Origin: Roseiarcus sp963770275
Lineage (GTDB): Bacteria > Pseudomonadota > Alphaproteobacteria > Rhizobiales > Beijerinckiaceae
Assembly (NCBI GenBank): GCA_963770275.1
Contig: CAVYPD010000029.1
Location: forward strand, 77,167-141,166
DNA length: 64,000 nucleotides
Direction of reading: 5' to 3'
Part shown: positions 44,427 to 53,559 of the stretch, piece after piece
Layout of the letters: each line of letters begins with the position of its first letter
Numbering within the stretch: the stretch's first letter is position 1
Made by a program: the position numbers and the translations under genes
Notes under the pieces: generated by a model
Database searches by the model: none
Seen by the model: only the letters and a program-made list of their open reading frames with translations
What the model was told of the DNA's origin: nothing

Positions 44427-46292
44427 ATGACCATGAGCTTGACCCGCAGGACGGCATTGAAGGCCGGCGCGGGCGGCGCGCTGGCGACGCTCGTCTACCG
44501 CCCGTTCGCCGCGTTTGCCGACGATTTCGTCGAGACGCACGGCCTGTCGTCGTTCGGCGATCTCGCTTTGCCGGCCGACTTCCCGCATTTCGCCTACGTC
44601 AACCCGAACGCGCCGACCGGCGGCCTGCTGTCGTTGCAGATCACCGGAACGAGCGGCAACCAGAACTTCGACACCTTCGACACGCTCAATATCTATTCCT
44701 GGAAGGGCAATGGCGCGGCCGGCATGTCGGCCACCTTCGACACGCTCATGACCGCCAACGGCGACGAACCGGATTCCGTCTACGGCCTCCTCGCCCAATC
44801 GGTGCGAGTCTCCACCGACAAGCTGGACTACCGTTTCCGACTGCGTCCCGAGGCGCGCTTCTTGGACGGCTCGAGGGTGACGGCGGCCGATGTTGCCTTT
44901 TCGCTCAACGTGCTGAAGGACAAGGGCCACCCGATCTACGCCCAGCTCCTGAGGGAGGTCGAGTCGGCCAACGCGGAAGGCGACGATGTCGTGCATGTGC
45001 ACTTCGTCCAGGGTCGCAGCCGCGACGCGCATCTGATCGTCGTCGGCATGCCGGTGTTTTCGGCCGCATGGTGGAAGGGGCGCGATTTTACCGCGGCGAC
45101 GCTCGATGCGCCGCTGGGTTCAGGCCCCTATAAGGTGAAGACGTTCGAGCAGGGCCGTTTCATCGAATATGGGCGCGATCCCAACTACTGGGGCGCCAAG
45201 CTGCCGGTGAACCTGGGGCAGAACAATTTTGATCGGCTGCGCTTCGAATATTATCGCGAGCGGCAAGTCGCCTTCGAGGCGTTCAAGGCAGGCGCAATCA
45301 ATTATCACGAAGAGTACACGTCGCGTTTCTGGGCGACCGCTTATGACTTTCCGGCCGTCAACGACGGTCGGGTCAAGAAGGAGATTTTGCACGACGGCGC
45401 GCCGTCCAAGACCCAGGGCTGGCAGCTCAACACGCGGCGCGACCAGTTCAAGGACCCGCGCGTGCGCGAAGCGATCGGGCTGTGTTTCGACTTCGCCTGG
45501 ACCAACAAGAACATCATGTATTCCGCGTACAAGCGGATCATCTCGTACTTTCCAAACACCGACATGGAGGCGAAGGGCAAGCCCGGTCCGGACGAGGTCA
45601 AACTGCTTGAGCCGTTCCGAAGCAAGCTCGCGCCCGCCGTGTTCGACGAGCCTTACGTTCCGCCGGAGAGCGATGGCTCAGGGTCGGACCGCAAGCTGCT
45701 CAAGCAGGCTTACGACCTTTTGCTCGCCGCGGGGTGCAAGCGCGACGGATCGGCGATGATGCTGCCAAACGGCAAGCCGCTCACGATCGAATTCCTCGAC
45801 AGCAACGGCGCGCTCCAGCCGCACACGCTCCCGTTCATCCAGAACCTCGGTAAGCTCGGCGTCCAGGCGACTTATCGCATCGTCGATCCCGCGCAATACA
45901 AGAGCCGGACCGACGCGTTTGATTTCGATGTGGTGACCACGGCGTCGGGTGGAACGCTCACGCCCGGCGTTGACCTTCGGACCGTCTTTACGTCCGAGTC
46001 AGCCAGGCAGAACGCCTCGCGTAACCTCGCCGGCGTCTCCGATCCGGTGGTGGATGCGCTCGTGGAGGCGATCGCGACGGCGAAATCGCGGGATGAACTC
46101 AACGCGGGCGCCCGAGCGTTGGACCGCGTCCTGCGCGCCGGCCATTATTGGGTGCCGATGTGGTATCGCGACACGTCCTGGGTCGCGCATTGGGATGCGT
46201 TTTCCCGCCCCGAGAAGCAGCCGCGGCTCAGCACCGGCGCGCCGGGAACCTGGTGGTGGGACGAAGCAAAGGCCAAAACCATTGGACTGTAA
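44427..46292 (+). CDS. yejA: Peptide/microcin-type ABC transporter binding protein YejA
   Basis: This 621-residue family 5 binding protein has an N-terminal twin-arginine-like signal (SLTRRTALKAGAGGALATLV). The mature part contains GLSSFGDLALPADFPHFAYVNPNAPTGG, the usual YejA opening, and LRPEARFLDGSRVTAADVAFSLN. It binds peptides in the periplasm for the YejBEF importer, which in enterobacteria takes up antimicrobial peptides such as microcin C. It is first in a four-gene operon. Confidence 0.9.
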   Translation: MTMSLTRRTALKAGAGGALATLVYRPFAAFADDFVETHGLSSFGDLALPADFPHFAYVNPNAPTGGLLSLQITGTSGNQNFDTFDTLNIYSWKGNGAAGMSATFDTLMTANGDEPDSVYGLLAQSVRVSTDKLDYRFRLRPEARFLDGSRVTAADVAFSLNVLKDKGHPIYAQLLREVESANAEGDDVVHVHFVQGRSRDAHLIVVGMPVFSAAWWKGRDFTAATLDAPLGSGPYKVKTFEQGRFIEYGRDPNYWGAKLPVNLGQNNFDRLRFEYYRERQVAFEAFKAGAINYHEEYTSRFWATAYDFPAVNDGRVKKEILHDGAPSKTQGWQLNTRRDQFKDPRVREAIGLCFDFAWTNKNIMYSAYKRIISYFPNTDMEAKGKPGPDEVKLLEPFRSKLAPAVFDEPYVPPESDGSGSDRKLLKQAYDLLLAAGCKRDGSAMMLPNGKPLTIEFLDSNGALQPHTLPFIQNLGKLGVQATYRIVDPAQYKSRTDAFDFDVVTTASGGTLTPGVDLRTVFTSESARQNASRNLAGVSDPVVDALVEAIATAKSRDELNAGARALDRVLRAGHYWVPMWYRDTSWVAHWDAFSRPEKQPRLSTGAPGTWWWDEAKAKTIGL

Positions 46293-46332
46293 CAGCCGCT
46301 CGCCGCTTCGCCCACAGGTCGGCTGACGGGGT

Positions 46333-47433
46333 ATGCTCGCCTATATCCTCCGCCGGCTCTTGCTGATGATCCCGACGATCCTCGGCATTATGGCGGTCTC
46401 TTTCGCAATCGTGCAATTCGTGCCGGGCGGCCCGGTCGAGCGCGCGATCGCACAACTCCAGGGGGCGGATCAGAGCTCGACCGCACAATTCGGCGGTGGT
46501 GGCGGGCAAATCGGCTCAGGGGGAGCCCAGGCTGGTGGCGACATTACGTCGCGCTATCGTGGCTCGCAGGGCCTCGATCCCAAATTCATCAAGGAGCTGG
46601 AAAAACAATACGGCTTCGACAAGCCGGCGCTGGAGCGGTTCTGGATTCTGGTGCGCGACTATTCGACCTTCAATTTCGGCAAGAGCTACTATCGCGACGT
46701 GCCGGTGTTGCAGTTGATCAAGGAAAAACTGCCGGTCTCAATGTCGCTCGGCCTGTGGATGACCGTCCTCTCCTACGCGATTTCGATCCCGCTTGGGGTG
46801 AGAAAGGCAGTGAAGGACGGCTCCCGCTTTGATACGGTCACGTCCGCGCTTGTCATCTTCGGCTACGCGATTCCGAGCTTTCTGTTCGCGGTCCTGCTCG
46901 TTGTGCTGTTCTGCGGTGGGTCGTTCTGGCAGATCTTTCCACTGCGCGGCCTGACCTCCGACAATTTCGCCGACCTGAACTGGCCGCAAAAGATCCTCGA
47001 CTATCTCTGGCATATCGCGCTGCCGGTGACGGCGCTGGTCCTAGGCTCGTTCGCGACCTCGACGTTGCTGACGAAGAATTCCTTCCTCGACGAGATCAAG
47101 AAAGCCTACGTGCAGACCGCCCGCATGAAGGGCCTGACCGAGCGTCGCGTGCTCTATGGCCACGTGTTCCGTAACGCGATGCTTATCGTCATTGCGGGAT
47201 TCCCCGGCGCTTTCATCGGCGCCTTCTTCACCGGGTCGCTCTTGATCGAACAGGTGTTCTCCCTCGATGGCCTGGGCTATCTGTCCTACGATTCGCTCAT
47301 TCAGCGCGACTATCCGGTGGTGCTGGCCAACCTCTATATTTTCGCGCTCATCGGCCTGGTGGTGAACCTGGTTTCCGACCTCACTTACACCTGGATTGAT
47401 CCTCGCATCGATTTCGAAACGCGAGAGGTGTGA
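46333..47433 (+). CDS. yejB: ABC transporter permease YejB
   Basis: The 366-residue DppB-type permease has an N-terminal membrane segment (LAYILRRLLLMIPTILGIMAVSF) and a periplasmic loop with a Gly/Gln-rich insert (QFGGGGGQIGSGGAQAGG, about residues 54-71) typical of YejB. The C-terminal EAA-like part is KAYVQTARMKGLTERRVLYGHVFRNA. It ends in a GTGA overlap with yejE. Confidence 0.9.
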   Translation: MLAYILRRLLLMIPTILGIMAVSFAIVQFVPGGPVERAIAQLQGADQSSTAQFGGGGGQIGSGGAQAGGDITSRYRGSQGLDPKFIKELEKQYGFDKPALERFWILVRDYSTFNFGKSYYRDVPVLQLIKEKLPVSMSLGLWMTVLSYAISIPLGVRKAVKDGSRFDTVTSALVIFGYAIPSFLFAVLLVVLFCGGSFWQIFPLRGLTSDNFADLNWPQKILDYLWHIALPVTALVLGSFATSTLLTKNSFLDEIKKAYVQTARMKGLTERRVLYGHVFRNAMLIVIAGFPGAFIGAFFTGSLLIEQVFSLDGLGYLSYDSLIQRDYPVVLANLYIFALIGLVVNLVSDLTYTWIDPRIDFETREV

Positions 47434-48686
47434 GCTTGGTCGATACGGACCGTCTCGCTCCCACTTCCGACACGGCGCCGCAGCTGAACGAAGCTGTGAG
47501 CCGCGTTCTCCCGCTCAGTGAACAGGCGGACTCTTGGGAGCAGGCGGAGGCGCGCGCGAGTGTCGAGCGCCGACCTTGGCTTTCGCCGATGAATCGGCGC
47601 CGCCTCGACAATTTCCGCCGCCACAAGCGCGGCGCTTGGTCGTTCTGGATCTTTCTCGTCCTGTTTGTCGGCTCGCTGTTTGCAGAATTCATCGCCAACG
47701 ACCGGCCGCTGATTGCTTCCTACAAAGGCGAGATTCTCTTTCCTGTTCTCGTCGACTACCCGGAGGATAAATTCGGCGGGTTCCAGGCGCGCGCGGATTT
47801 TCGCGACCCCTTTATCGCCGACGAGATCAAGGCGCACGGCTGGATGATCTGGCCGCCGATCCGTTTCGCCAATTCGACCACCATCCTCAACCCTCCGACG
47901 CCGCTGCCGACGCCGCCGACCTGGATGCTGACCGACGTCCAATGCCGCGCCGCGCTCGAGAAGCAGAATATCAAGGACGCAGCGACCGTTCCCAGGCCAT
48001 GCAGCAAGCTCGAACCGCTTTGGCTTGGCTCCGATCAGGACGGGCACGATATCGTGGCCCGTCTGATCTATGGCTTCCGCATATCGATTTTGTTCGGACT
48101 GACGCTGGCCGGCGTTTCCTCGGTCATCGGCGTGTTCGCTGGCGCCGTGCAGGGCTATTTCGGCGGCTGGCTCGATCTAACGATGCAGCGAGTGATCGAG
48201 ATCTGGTCTTCGCTGCCGCATCTCTACATTCTCATCATCCTCTCAGCGATTCTCGCGCCAAGCTTCACTGTCCTGTTGGTTATCCTGCTGCTGTTTTCCT
48301 GGGTCAGTCTCGTTCACCTGGTCAGGGCCGAGTTCTTGCGCGCGCGCAACTTCGAATATGTCAACGCGGCCCGCGCGCTCGGTCTCTCCAACGCCAAGAT
48401 CATCGTCAAGCACGTGCTGCCGAACGCCATGGTGGCGACGCTTACCTTCCTGCCGTTCATCGTCAATTCCTCTATCAGCACGCTGACCTCGCTCGACTTT
48501 CTTGGCCTTGGGATGCCCCCGGGCTCGCCCTCGCTCGGCGAACTCTTGCTGCAGGGCAAATCCAATCTGTCAGCGCCCTGGATCGGACTGTCCGCTTTCG
48601 TCGTGACAGCGCTCATGCTTTCGCTCCTCATTTTCATCGGCGAAGCGGTGCGCGACGCTTTCGATCCGAGAAAGACATTCTTGTGA
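47430..48686 (+). CDS. yejE: ABC transporter permease YejE
   Basis: The 418-residue DppC-type permease starts at GTG 47430, overlapping the yejB stop. After an N-terminal tail and a first membrane segment (AWSFWIFLVLFVGSLFAEFIA), the long YejE periplasmic loop is present, then LGSDQDGHDIVARLIYGFRISILFGLTLAG and the EAA loop FEYVNAARALGLSNAKIIVKHVLPNA. It forms the channel with YejB and overlaps yejF by 4 bp (GTGA). Confidence 0.9.
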   Translation: MSLVDTDRLAPTSDTAPQLNEAVSRVLPLSEQADSWEQAEARASVERRPWLSPMNRRRLDNFRRHKRGAWSFWIFLVLFVGSLFAEFIANDRPLIASYKGEILFPVLVDYPEDKFGGFQARADFRDPFIADEIKAHGWMIWPPIRFANSTTILNPPTPLPTPPTWMLTDVQCRAALEKQNIKDAATVPRPCSKLEPLWLGSDQDGHDIVARLIYGFRISILFGLTLAGVSSVIGVFAGAVQGYFGGWLDLTMQRVIEIWSSLPHLYILIILSAILAPSFTVLLVILLLFSWVSLVHLVRAEFLRARNFEYVNAARALGLSNAKIIVKHVLPNAMVATLTFLPFIVNSSISTLTSLDFLGLGMPPGSPSLGELLLQGKSNLSAPWIGLSAFVVTALMLSLLIFIGEAVRDAFDPRKTFL

Positions 48687-50314
48687 GCGAGGCCGACTCA
48701 CTCCTCGATGTGCGCGAGCTCTCGATCGCCTTCGCGCAAAGCGGCGAGCGGCGCACCGTCGTCGATCGCGTCTCCTTTCGGCTTGAAAAGGGCCGCACGC
48801 TGGCGCTGGTCGGCGAGTCCGGTTCGGGCAAGACCGTCACCGCGCAGGCCATTGTGCGTCTCTTGCCGCAGCCCGCCGCCAGCTATCCGACCGGCGAGAT
48901 CTTCTTCCGTGGCCGCGACGTGCTCAGGATGGCTGTCGACGAATTGCGGGCGATGCGCGGCCACGCCGTCACCATGGTGTTCCAGGAGCCGATGACGTCG
49001 CTCAATCCGCTCCATACGATCGAGCGGCAGATCGGCGAGATCATCGCGCTTCATCACGGGCGCGCGGCCGTCACGACAGCGAAGATCGTCGAACTCCTGA
49101 CCGAGGTCGGCATCGTCGATCCGGCGCAGCGGCTTCAAGCCTATCCGCACCAGCTCTCGGGCGGACAGCGCCAACGGGTGATGATCGCCATGGCGCTCGC
49201 AAACCGTCCCGATCTTTTGATCGCTGATGAACCCACGACCGCGCTCGACGTCACCGTGCAGGCGCAGATCCTGAAACTCCTGAAAGACCTGCAGACCAAG
49301 CTCGGCATGGCGATGCTGTTCATCACTCATGATCTCAACGTCGTCCGGCGGATCGCTGACGACGTAATCGTCATGCGTCAAGGAAAGATCGTCGAGGCTG
49401 GGGAGACGGGGTGCGTGTTCGCCAACCCGCGCCACCCCTATACTCGTGCGCTTCTCGCCGCCGAGCCGAAGGGCGATCCGCCGCCCGCCGACCACTCGGC
49501 GCCGATGATCGCGAGCACCGACAATCTGCGCGTCTGGTTTCCGATCCGGAAAGGGTTTCTGCGCCGCACCGTCGCTCACGTGAAAGCCGTCGATGGGGTG
49601 TCGCTCGCCATCCGCGAGGGACAGACCGTAGGCGTCGTCGGCGAATCCGGCTCGGGCAAGACGACGCTTGGGCTCGCGATCTTGAGACTCATTCGCTCGG
49701 AAGGGCCGATCGTCTATTGCGGGCGCGCCATCGACGGGCTTACCTCCAAAGCCATGCGCCCGCTCCGGCGCGAGATGCAGATCGTTTTCCAGGATCCCTA
49801 CGGTTCGCTTTCGCCGCGCATGTCTGTGGCGGAGATTGTCGACGAAGGTCTGATCGCGCAGGGAACGAAAATGAGCGCCGCCGAGCGGCGCCGCGTCGTT
49901 GAACGCGCGCTCGCCGACACTGGGCTCGATCCCTCGACTCTCGATCGCTATCCGCACGAGTTCTCCGGCGGTCAGCGTCAGCGCATCGCCATCGCGCGCG
50001 CGATGGCGCTTGATCCGCGCTTCGTGGTGCTCGACGAGCCGACCTCGGCGTTGGACATGTCGATCCAGGCGCAGATCGTCGACCTGTTGCGCGAACTGCA
50101 ACGTCGACGCAACCTCGCGTACCTATTCATTTCTCACGATCTGAGGGTCGTGCGAGCGCTGGCGAGCGAAATCATCGTGATGCGGCGCGGCAAGGTGGTG
50201 GAGAGTGGCGACGCGCGGACGGTCTTCAGCGCGCCGCAAAACGACTACACGCGCGCCCTGTTCGCCGCCGCCTTCGCCAATGAGGCGACGCTCGACGCCG
50301 TCGTCAATCAGTGA
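48683..50314 (+). CDS. yejF: Peptide ABC transporter dual ATPase YejF
   Basis: YejF fuses two OppD/OppF-like ATPases in one chain of 543 residues. The first has GESGSGKT, LSGGQRQRVMIAMALANRP and LLIADEPTTALD; the second has GESGSGKTTLGLAILR, FSGGQRQRIAIARAMALDP and VVLDEPTSALDMS. I start at GTG 48683, overlapping yejE; the frame opens far upstream, but that region encodes yejE in another frame. It powers the YejABE importer. Confidence 0.92.
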   Translation: MSEADSLLDVRELSIAFAQSGERRTVVDRVSFRLEKGRTLALVGESGSGKTVTAQAIVRLLPQPAASYPTGEIFFRGRDVLRMAVDELRAMRGHAVTMVFQEPMTSLNPLHTIERQIGEIIALHHGRAAVTTAKIVELLTEVGIVDPAQRLQAYPHQLSGGQRQRVMIAMALANRPDLLIADEPTTALDVTVQAQILKLLKDLQTKLGMAMLFITHDLNVVRRIADDVIVMRQGKIVEAGETGCVFANPRHPYTRALLAAEPKGDPPPADHSAPMIASTDNLRVWFPIRKGFLRRTVAHVKAVDGVSLAIREGQTVGVVGESGSGKTTLGLAILRLIRSEGPIVYCGRAIDGLTSKAMRPLRREMQIVFQDPYGSLSPRMSVAEIVDEGLIAQGTKMSAAERRRVVERALADTGLDPSTLDRYPHEFSGGQRQRIAIARAMALDPRFVVLDEPTSALDMSIQAQIVDLLRELQRRRNLAYLFISHDLRVVRALASEIIVMRRGKVVESGDARTVFSAPQNDYTRALFAAAFANEATLDAVVNQ

Positions 50315-50336
50315 GCGTCTCCCACGAAATGCGGCG

Positions 50337-50460
50337 AGCGCTTTTTCTCCCTCCGGGCGAAGGCCGCCGGAAGGGCCGGCTGAGGGCCCGCGCCGAGGGC
50401 GCGGCCTCGGTTTCGCGCGCGAACCCTCACCCCCGACCCCTCTCCTGTAGGAGAGGGGAG
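50337..50460. repeat. Palindrome-rich intergenic element before deoB
   Basis: This 120-bp gap is built of GC-rich inverted pieces (gccggaagggccggc; gggcccgcgccgagggcgcggcc) and ends in cccctctcc-tgta-ggagagggg. The caacccctctcc-type end resembles interspersed repeats common in Hyphomicrobiales. The right half of the last palindrome also supplies the deoB ribosome site. Confidence 0.5.
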
Positions 50461-50462
50461 CG

Positions 50463-51683
50463 ATGACACGCGCCATTCTGATCGTTCTTGACTCGGTTGG
50501 CTGCGGCGGCGCCGAGGACGCGAGCGCCTATGGCGATGAGGGCGCGGATACGCTTGGCCACATCGCCGAAGCTTGCGTTGACGGCCGGGGCGATCGCGAC
50601 GGCTTGAGGAGCGGACCGCTGAAATTACCGAGGCTCGAGGCGCTGGGGCTTGGCCACGCCATGAAGGCTTCGAGTGGTCGAGCGCCACCCGGCTTTGCTC
50701 TTCCTGAGCCGCGCGGCCAATGGGGCTACGGAATCGAGACTTCGCGCGGCAAGGATACGCCGTCCGGCCATTGGGAGCTTGCCGGCACGCCAGTCAACTT
50801 TGACTGGGGCTATTTTCCGGAGACGGTTCCCGCCTTTCCGCCGGCGCTGGCCGAGGCGCTGATTGCAGAGGGTAAGCTCGCCGGAATTCTCGCTAATCGC
50901 CACGCTTCGGGCACTGCAGTGATCGAGGGCTATGGCGAAGAGCACCTGAGAACATTGAAACCCATCTGCTACACGTCCGCCGACTCCGTGCTCCAGATCG
51001 CCGCCCATGAGCACGCTTTCGGACTCGAGCGCCTTTATGATCTTTGCCGGATCGCGCGCCAGTTGTGCGATGCGCTGAATATCGGGCGGGTGATTGCGCG
51101 GCCTTTCCTCGGCGCAAGCGCCAAGGACTTTGCGCGCACCGGCAATCGGAAGGATTTCGCCATGCCTCCACCCGAGGGCAATGTTCTGCAGCGGGCCGCT
51201 CGCGCCGGCCGCGCAATCGTCTCGATCGGCAAGGTCGGCGACATCTTCGCCCACCGCGACACTGGGGACGAGCGCAAGAGCAGGAGCAACGACGGCAATA
51301 TCGACCTTCTCATCGATGCGCTCGGAACAGCGCCTGAGGGCGCGCTGATTGTCGTCAACCTGGTCGATTTCGACACCGAATGGGGCCATCGCCGGGACGT
51401 CCCCGGTTATGCGGCCTGTCTGGAAGCGTTTGATCGACGGCTCGGCGACATAGAAACGGCGCTGAGGCCGACCGACTTTTGCGTCATCACCGCCGACCAT
51501 GGAAACGACCCGACGTTCCGTGGGTTCGATCATACCCGCGAGCACGTTCCGATCCTTGCCTTCGGCACCGGCATTCCCCCCGGACCGATCGGAGCGCGGG
51601 CGAGCCTGGCCGACGTTGCCGAGACGATTGCGCTCAAGCTTAGCCTGCCGCACGGGACACATGGGCGGTCCTGGGCCGCCTGA
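50463..51683 (+). CDS. deoB: Phosphopentomutase
   Basis: DeoB interconverts ribose 1- and 5-phosphate in nucleoside salvage. The 406-residue alkaline-phosphatase-fold enzyme has its metal site in LIVLDSVGCGGAEDA and TADHGNDPTFRGFDHTREHVPIL, and the phosphorylated Thr in RGKDTPSGHWEL (about residue 98). Start ATG 50463 follows gagaggggagcg. It follows yejF on the same strand after a repeat-rich gap. No other deo gene is adjacent. Confidence 0.93.
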   Translation: MTRAILIVLDSVGCGGAEDASAYGDEGADTLGHIAEACVDGRGDRDGLRSGPLKLPRLEALGLGHAMKASSGRAPPGFALPEPRGQWGYGIETSRGKDTPSGHWELAGTPVNFDWGYFPETVPAFPPALAEALIAEGKLAGILANRHASGTAVIEGYGEEHLRTLKPICYTSADSVLQIAAHEHAFGLERLYDLCRIARQLCDALNIGRVIARPFLGASAKDFARTGNRKDFAMPPPEGNVLQRAARAGRAIVSIGKVGDIFAHRDTGDERKSRSNDGNIDLLIDALGTAPEGALIVVNLVDFDTEWGHRRDVPGYAACLEAFDRRLGDIETALRPTDFCVITADHGNDPTFRGFDHTREHVPILAFGTGIPPGPIGARASLADVAETIALKLSLPHGTHGRSWAA

Positions 51684-51898
51684 CCTCCTCCTTCGACGCT
51701 CGGCGGCTGCGTATATGAAGTTGGTCGGATGGCTGTTTATCGCAGTGGAATGGCCGCCCTGCAATGGGGACGGCTCGCATTGCGCGCGAAAGGGGAAACC
51801 GTCATAACCCCTCCCCGTCGTCAGGTTAGAAAATCCGAGATCACGGCGTCGCAAGCTTCGGCGGCTCGCGAGTGGTTTCGCCAAGTAACGGAGGGGTC

Positions 51899-52222
51899 AT
51901 GTCCGACGCGTTTCAAGATCGCGAAAATACGTTCGAAAAGCAGTTCGCCCACGACGAAGACCTGCGCTTCAAGGCCGTCGCGCGCCGTAACAAGGCGGTC
52001 GCGCTCTGGGTCGCCGAGACGAAGGGGCTGTCTGGGGCTGACGCCGAGAAATACGCTAGCGAGTTCGTCGGCGCGCAGATCGGCAAGAGCGAGGACGATG
52101 TCGCTGCGGCGCTTAAGGCAGATCTCGCGCGCGGTGACGTCGACCTCTCGGATCATCGTCTGCGCAAGAAGATGGACGAGGAGATGGGGGCGGCGATCGC
52201 ATCGGTTCGAGCGGGCACGTAA
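51899..52222 (+). CDS. DUF1476 protein, ATP synthase inhibitor zeta-type
   Basis: The 107-residue protein, starting at ATG 51899 after GGAGGGG, reads FQDRENTFEKQFAHDEDLRFKAVARRNKAVALWVAE, the DUF1476 hallmark. The studied member in Paracoccus is the zeta subunit, which blocks reverse rotation of the F1-ATPase through its N-terminus. It is a four-helix protein confined to alphaproteobacteria. It converges with rppH here and is not near atp genes. The function is by family. Confidence 0.88.
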   Translation: MSDAFQDRENTFEKQFAHDEDLRFKAVARRNKAVALWVAETKGLSGADAEKYASEFVGAQIGKSEDDVAAALKADLARGDVDLSDHRLRKKMDEEMGAAIASVRAGT

Positions 52223-52237
52223 GAAAAGGAGCTTGGT

Positions 52238-52744
52238 TCACGATCCTGCGGGACGCGCGAGCGGCGCGAAAGCGGCGGCGACCGTCTCGTAGACTTCGCG
52301 CTTGAAGGGCACCACTAGCTCTGGCAGATGCTCCAAACGCTCCCAGCGCCAATCGTCAAATTCAGCATCGTGGGCGCCGTCGGCGGGATGGTGAACGTCG
52401 ATCTCCTTCTCCGAGCCAATAAACCGGAACAGAAACCACTTCTGGGTCTGCCCGCGATACCGGCCGCTCCACCGTCCGCGCGCGTCTTCCGGCAAATCGT
52501 ATTTGAGCCACTCTGGCAGTTCCGCGATCAGTTCGGTCGAACTCACGTTGGTCTCCTCCCAAAGCTCACGCTTCGCGGCTTTGAGCGGTTGTTCTCCCGG
52601 GTCGATTCCCCCCTGCGGCATCTGCCACGAGCGCGGGTCCAGGACTTCGGAGCCGCGTTTGCGTTTGCGGTGGCCGATGAACGCGTCGCCCGCTCGATTG
52701 ACCAGCGCTACCCCGACACACGGGCGATACAGGCGCCCGCTCAT
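52238..52744 (-). CDS. rppH: RNA pyrophosphohydrolase RppH
   Basis: RppH removes pyrophosphate from mRNA 5' ends, starting decay, or cleaves dinucleoside polyphosphates. I start at ATG 52744 (MSGRLYRPCVGVALVNRAGDAFIGHR), 168 residues. The Nudix box is GGIDPGEQPLKAAKRELWEETNV (about 41-63); SWQMPQGG precedes it. The start overlaps the stop of the upstream deacetylase remnant (ATGA), which fixes it; the open frame upstream is that remnant read out of phase. Confidence 0.9.
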   Translation of the reverse strand: MSGRLYRPCVGVALVNRAGDAFIGHRKRKRGSEVLDPRSWQMPQGGIDPGEQPLKAAKRELWEETNVSSTELIAELPEWLKYDLPEDARGRWSGRYRGQTQKWFLFRFIGSEKEIDVHHPADGAHDAEFDDWRWERLEHLPELVVPFKREVYETVAAAFAPLARPAGS

Positions 52745-53401
52745 GGACTGAGGAATCCATCCGATTGAGCGGACGGCCTTGACGCTCCCGACATCAACCT
52801 GGAGACCGGGACCAATGTGACGCCCTTCGAGTCGAGTCCGTTCGTCCATCGCTCTAAGCGCGTGATGCCCGCCGGTGACACGGACGCGACGCCGATTGTC
52901 GAGTCTCGTTGACGCGCGAGCTCAACGAGCCGCTGGAGGTAAAGGGCCATATGTCAACTCTTCTAGAACGTGGCGGTCAGGGGTGGGACGGAGCTTGGCG
53001 CCTAACGCCTGCGCCACATCGATGATAAGCGGCTTCGGTGGGCCGGCGGACCCACGCGTAATCTTGACCCCGCTGGTCGTTTCCACTTGCGCCGCAGAGG
53101 CCACCGGCGTCGCAGGGGTTTGGCCAACGCTTGCCGTCGCGTCTGGGGCGTCGAGCTTTCGCGGCGCGGGCAAGACTTCAACTCTCGCCACCGCAAACGG
53201 CTCGCTTTTATCAGGGAAATCTCGTCGCGGTAGCATAACGAGGCCGACGGCTATCGCGAGGATCGCGGCGACATTCGCCATTCCTCTCGTCGGGCGCTTA
53301 TCCCGCACGGCCAGCGCCGATCCGGCGCCCGAGACAAAACCGAGCGGCTCGTCCAGTTCGTCCCACACTTTAGTCGACGCCCCTCGCTTCGAACGTCTCA
53401 A
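52741..53401 (-). pseudogene. Remnant of a divergent polysaccharide deacetylase gene (internal deletion)
   Basis: The N-terminal 159 codons resemble the start of this family: DELDEPLGF, a membrane segment (ANVAAILAIAVGLVMLP) and KPLIIDVAQALGAKLRPTPDRHVLEELTYGPLP. The C-terminal piece at 52741-52950 reads RLVELARQRDSTIGVASVSPAGITRLERWTNGLDSKGVTLVPVS, the end of the same family, in another frame. The catalytic middle (roughly 200 residues) is absent; the pieces meet at about 52922-52950. The remnant still ends in ATGA with rppH, the normal neighbour. A true deletion or an assembly collapse would look alike. The start may be TTG 53401 or GTG 53368. Confidence 0.7.
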
Positions 53402-53559
53402 AGTCGCGAATCAACCTTGTCCGAGCCTATTCTCGGCCGCCCGCCGAAGATACCCGATGCAAGGGGCGCAAGTCTTCCTTCCAATTTTTGGCCCTGATAC
53501 GAGTCGATCCCAGATCTCACCATCGTTTATAAGCGCGACCAACCGGTAAAGCATTGTCG

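Noticed and set aside
47942..48682. 790-codon open frame suggesting a long N-terminal extension of YejF
   Set aside because: The extension lies over yejE in another frame and is Arg/Ser-rich; GTG 48683 with GTGA overlap is the natural start.
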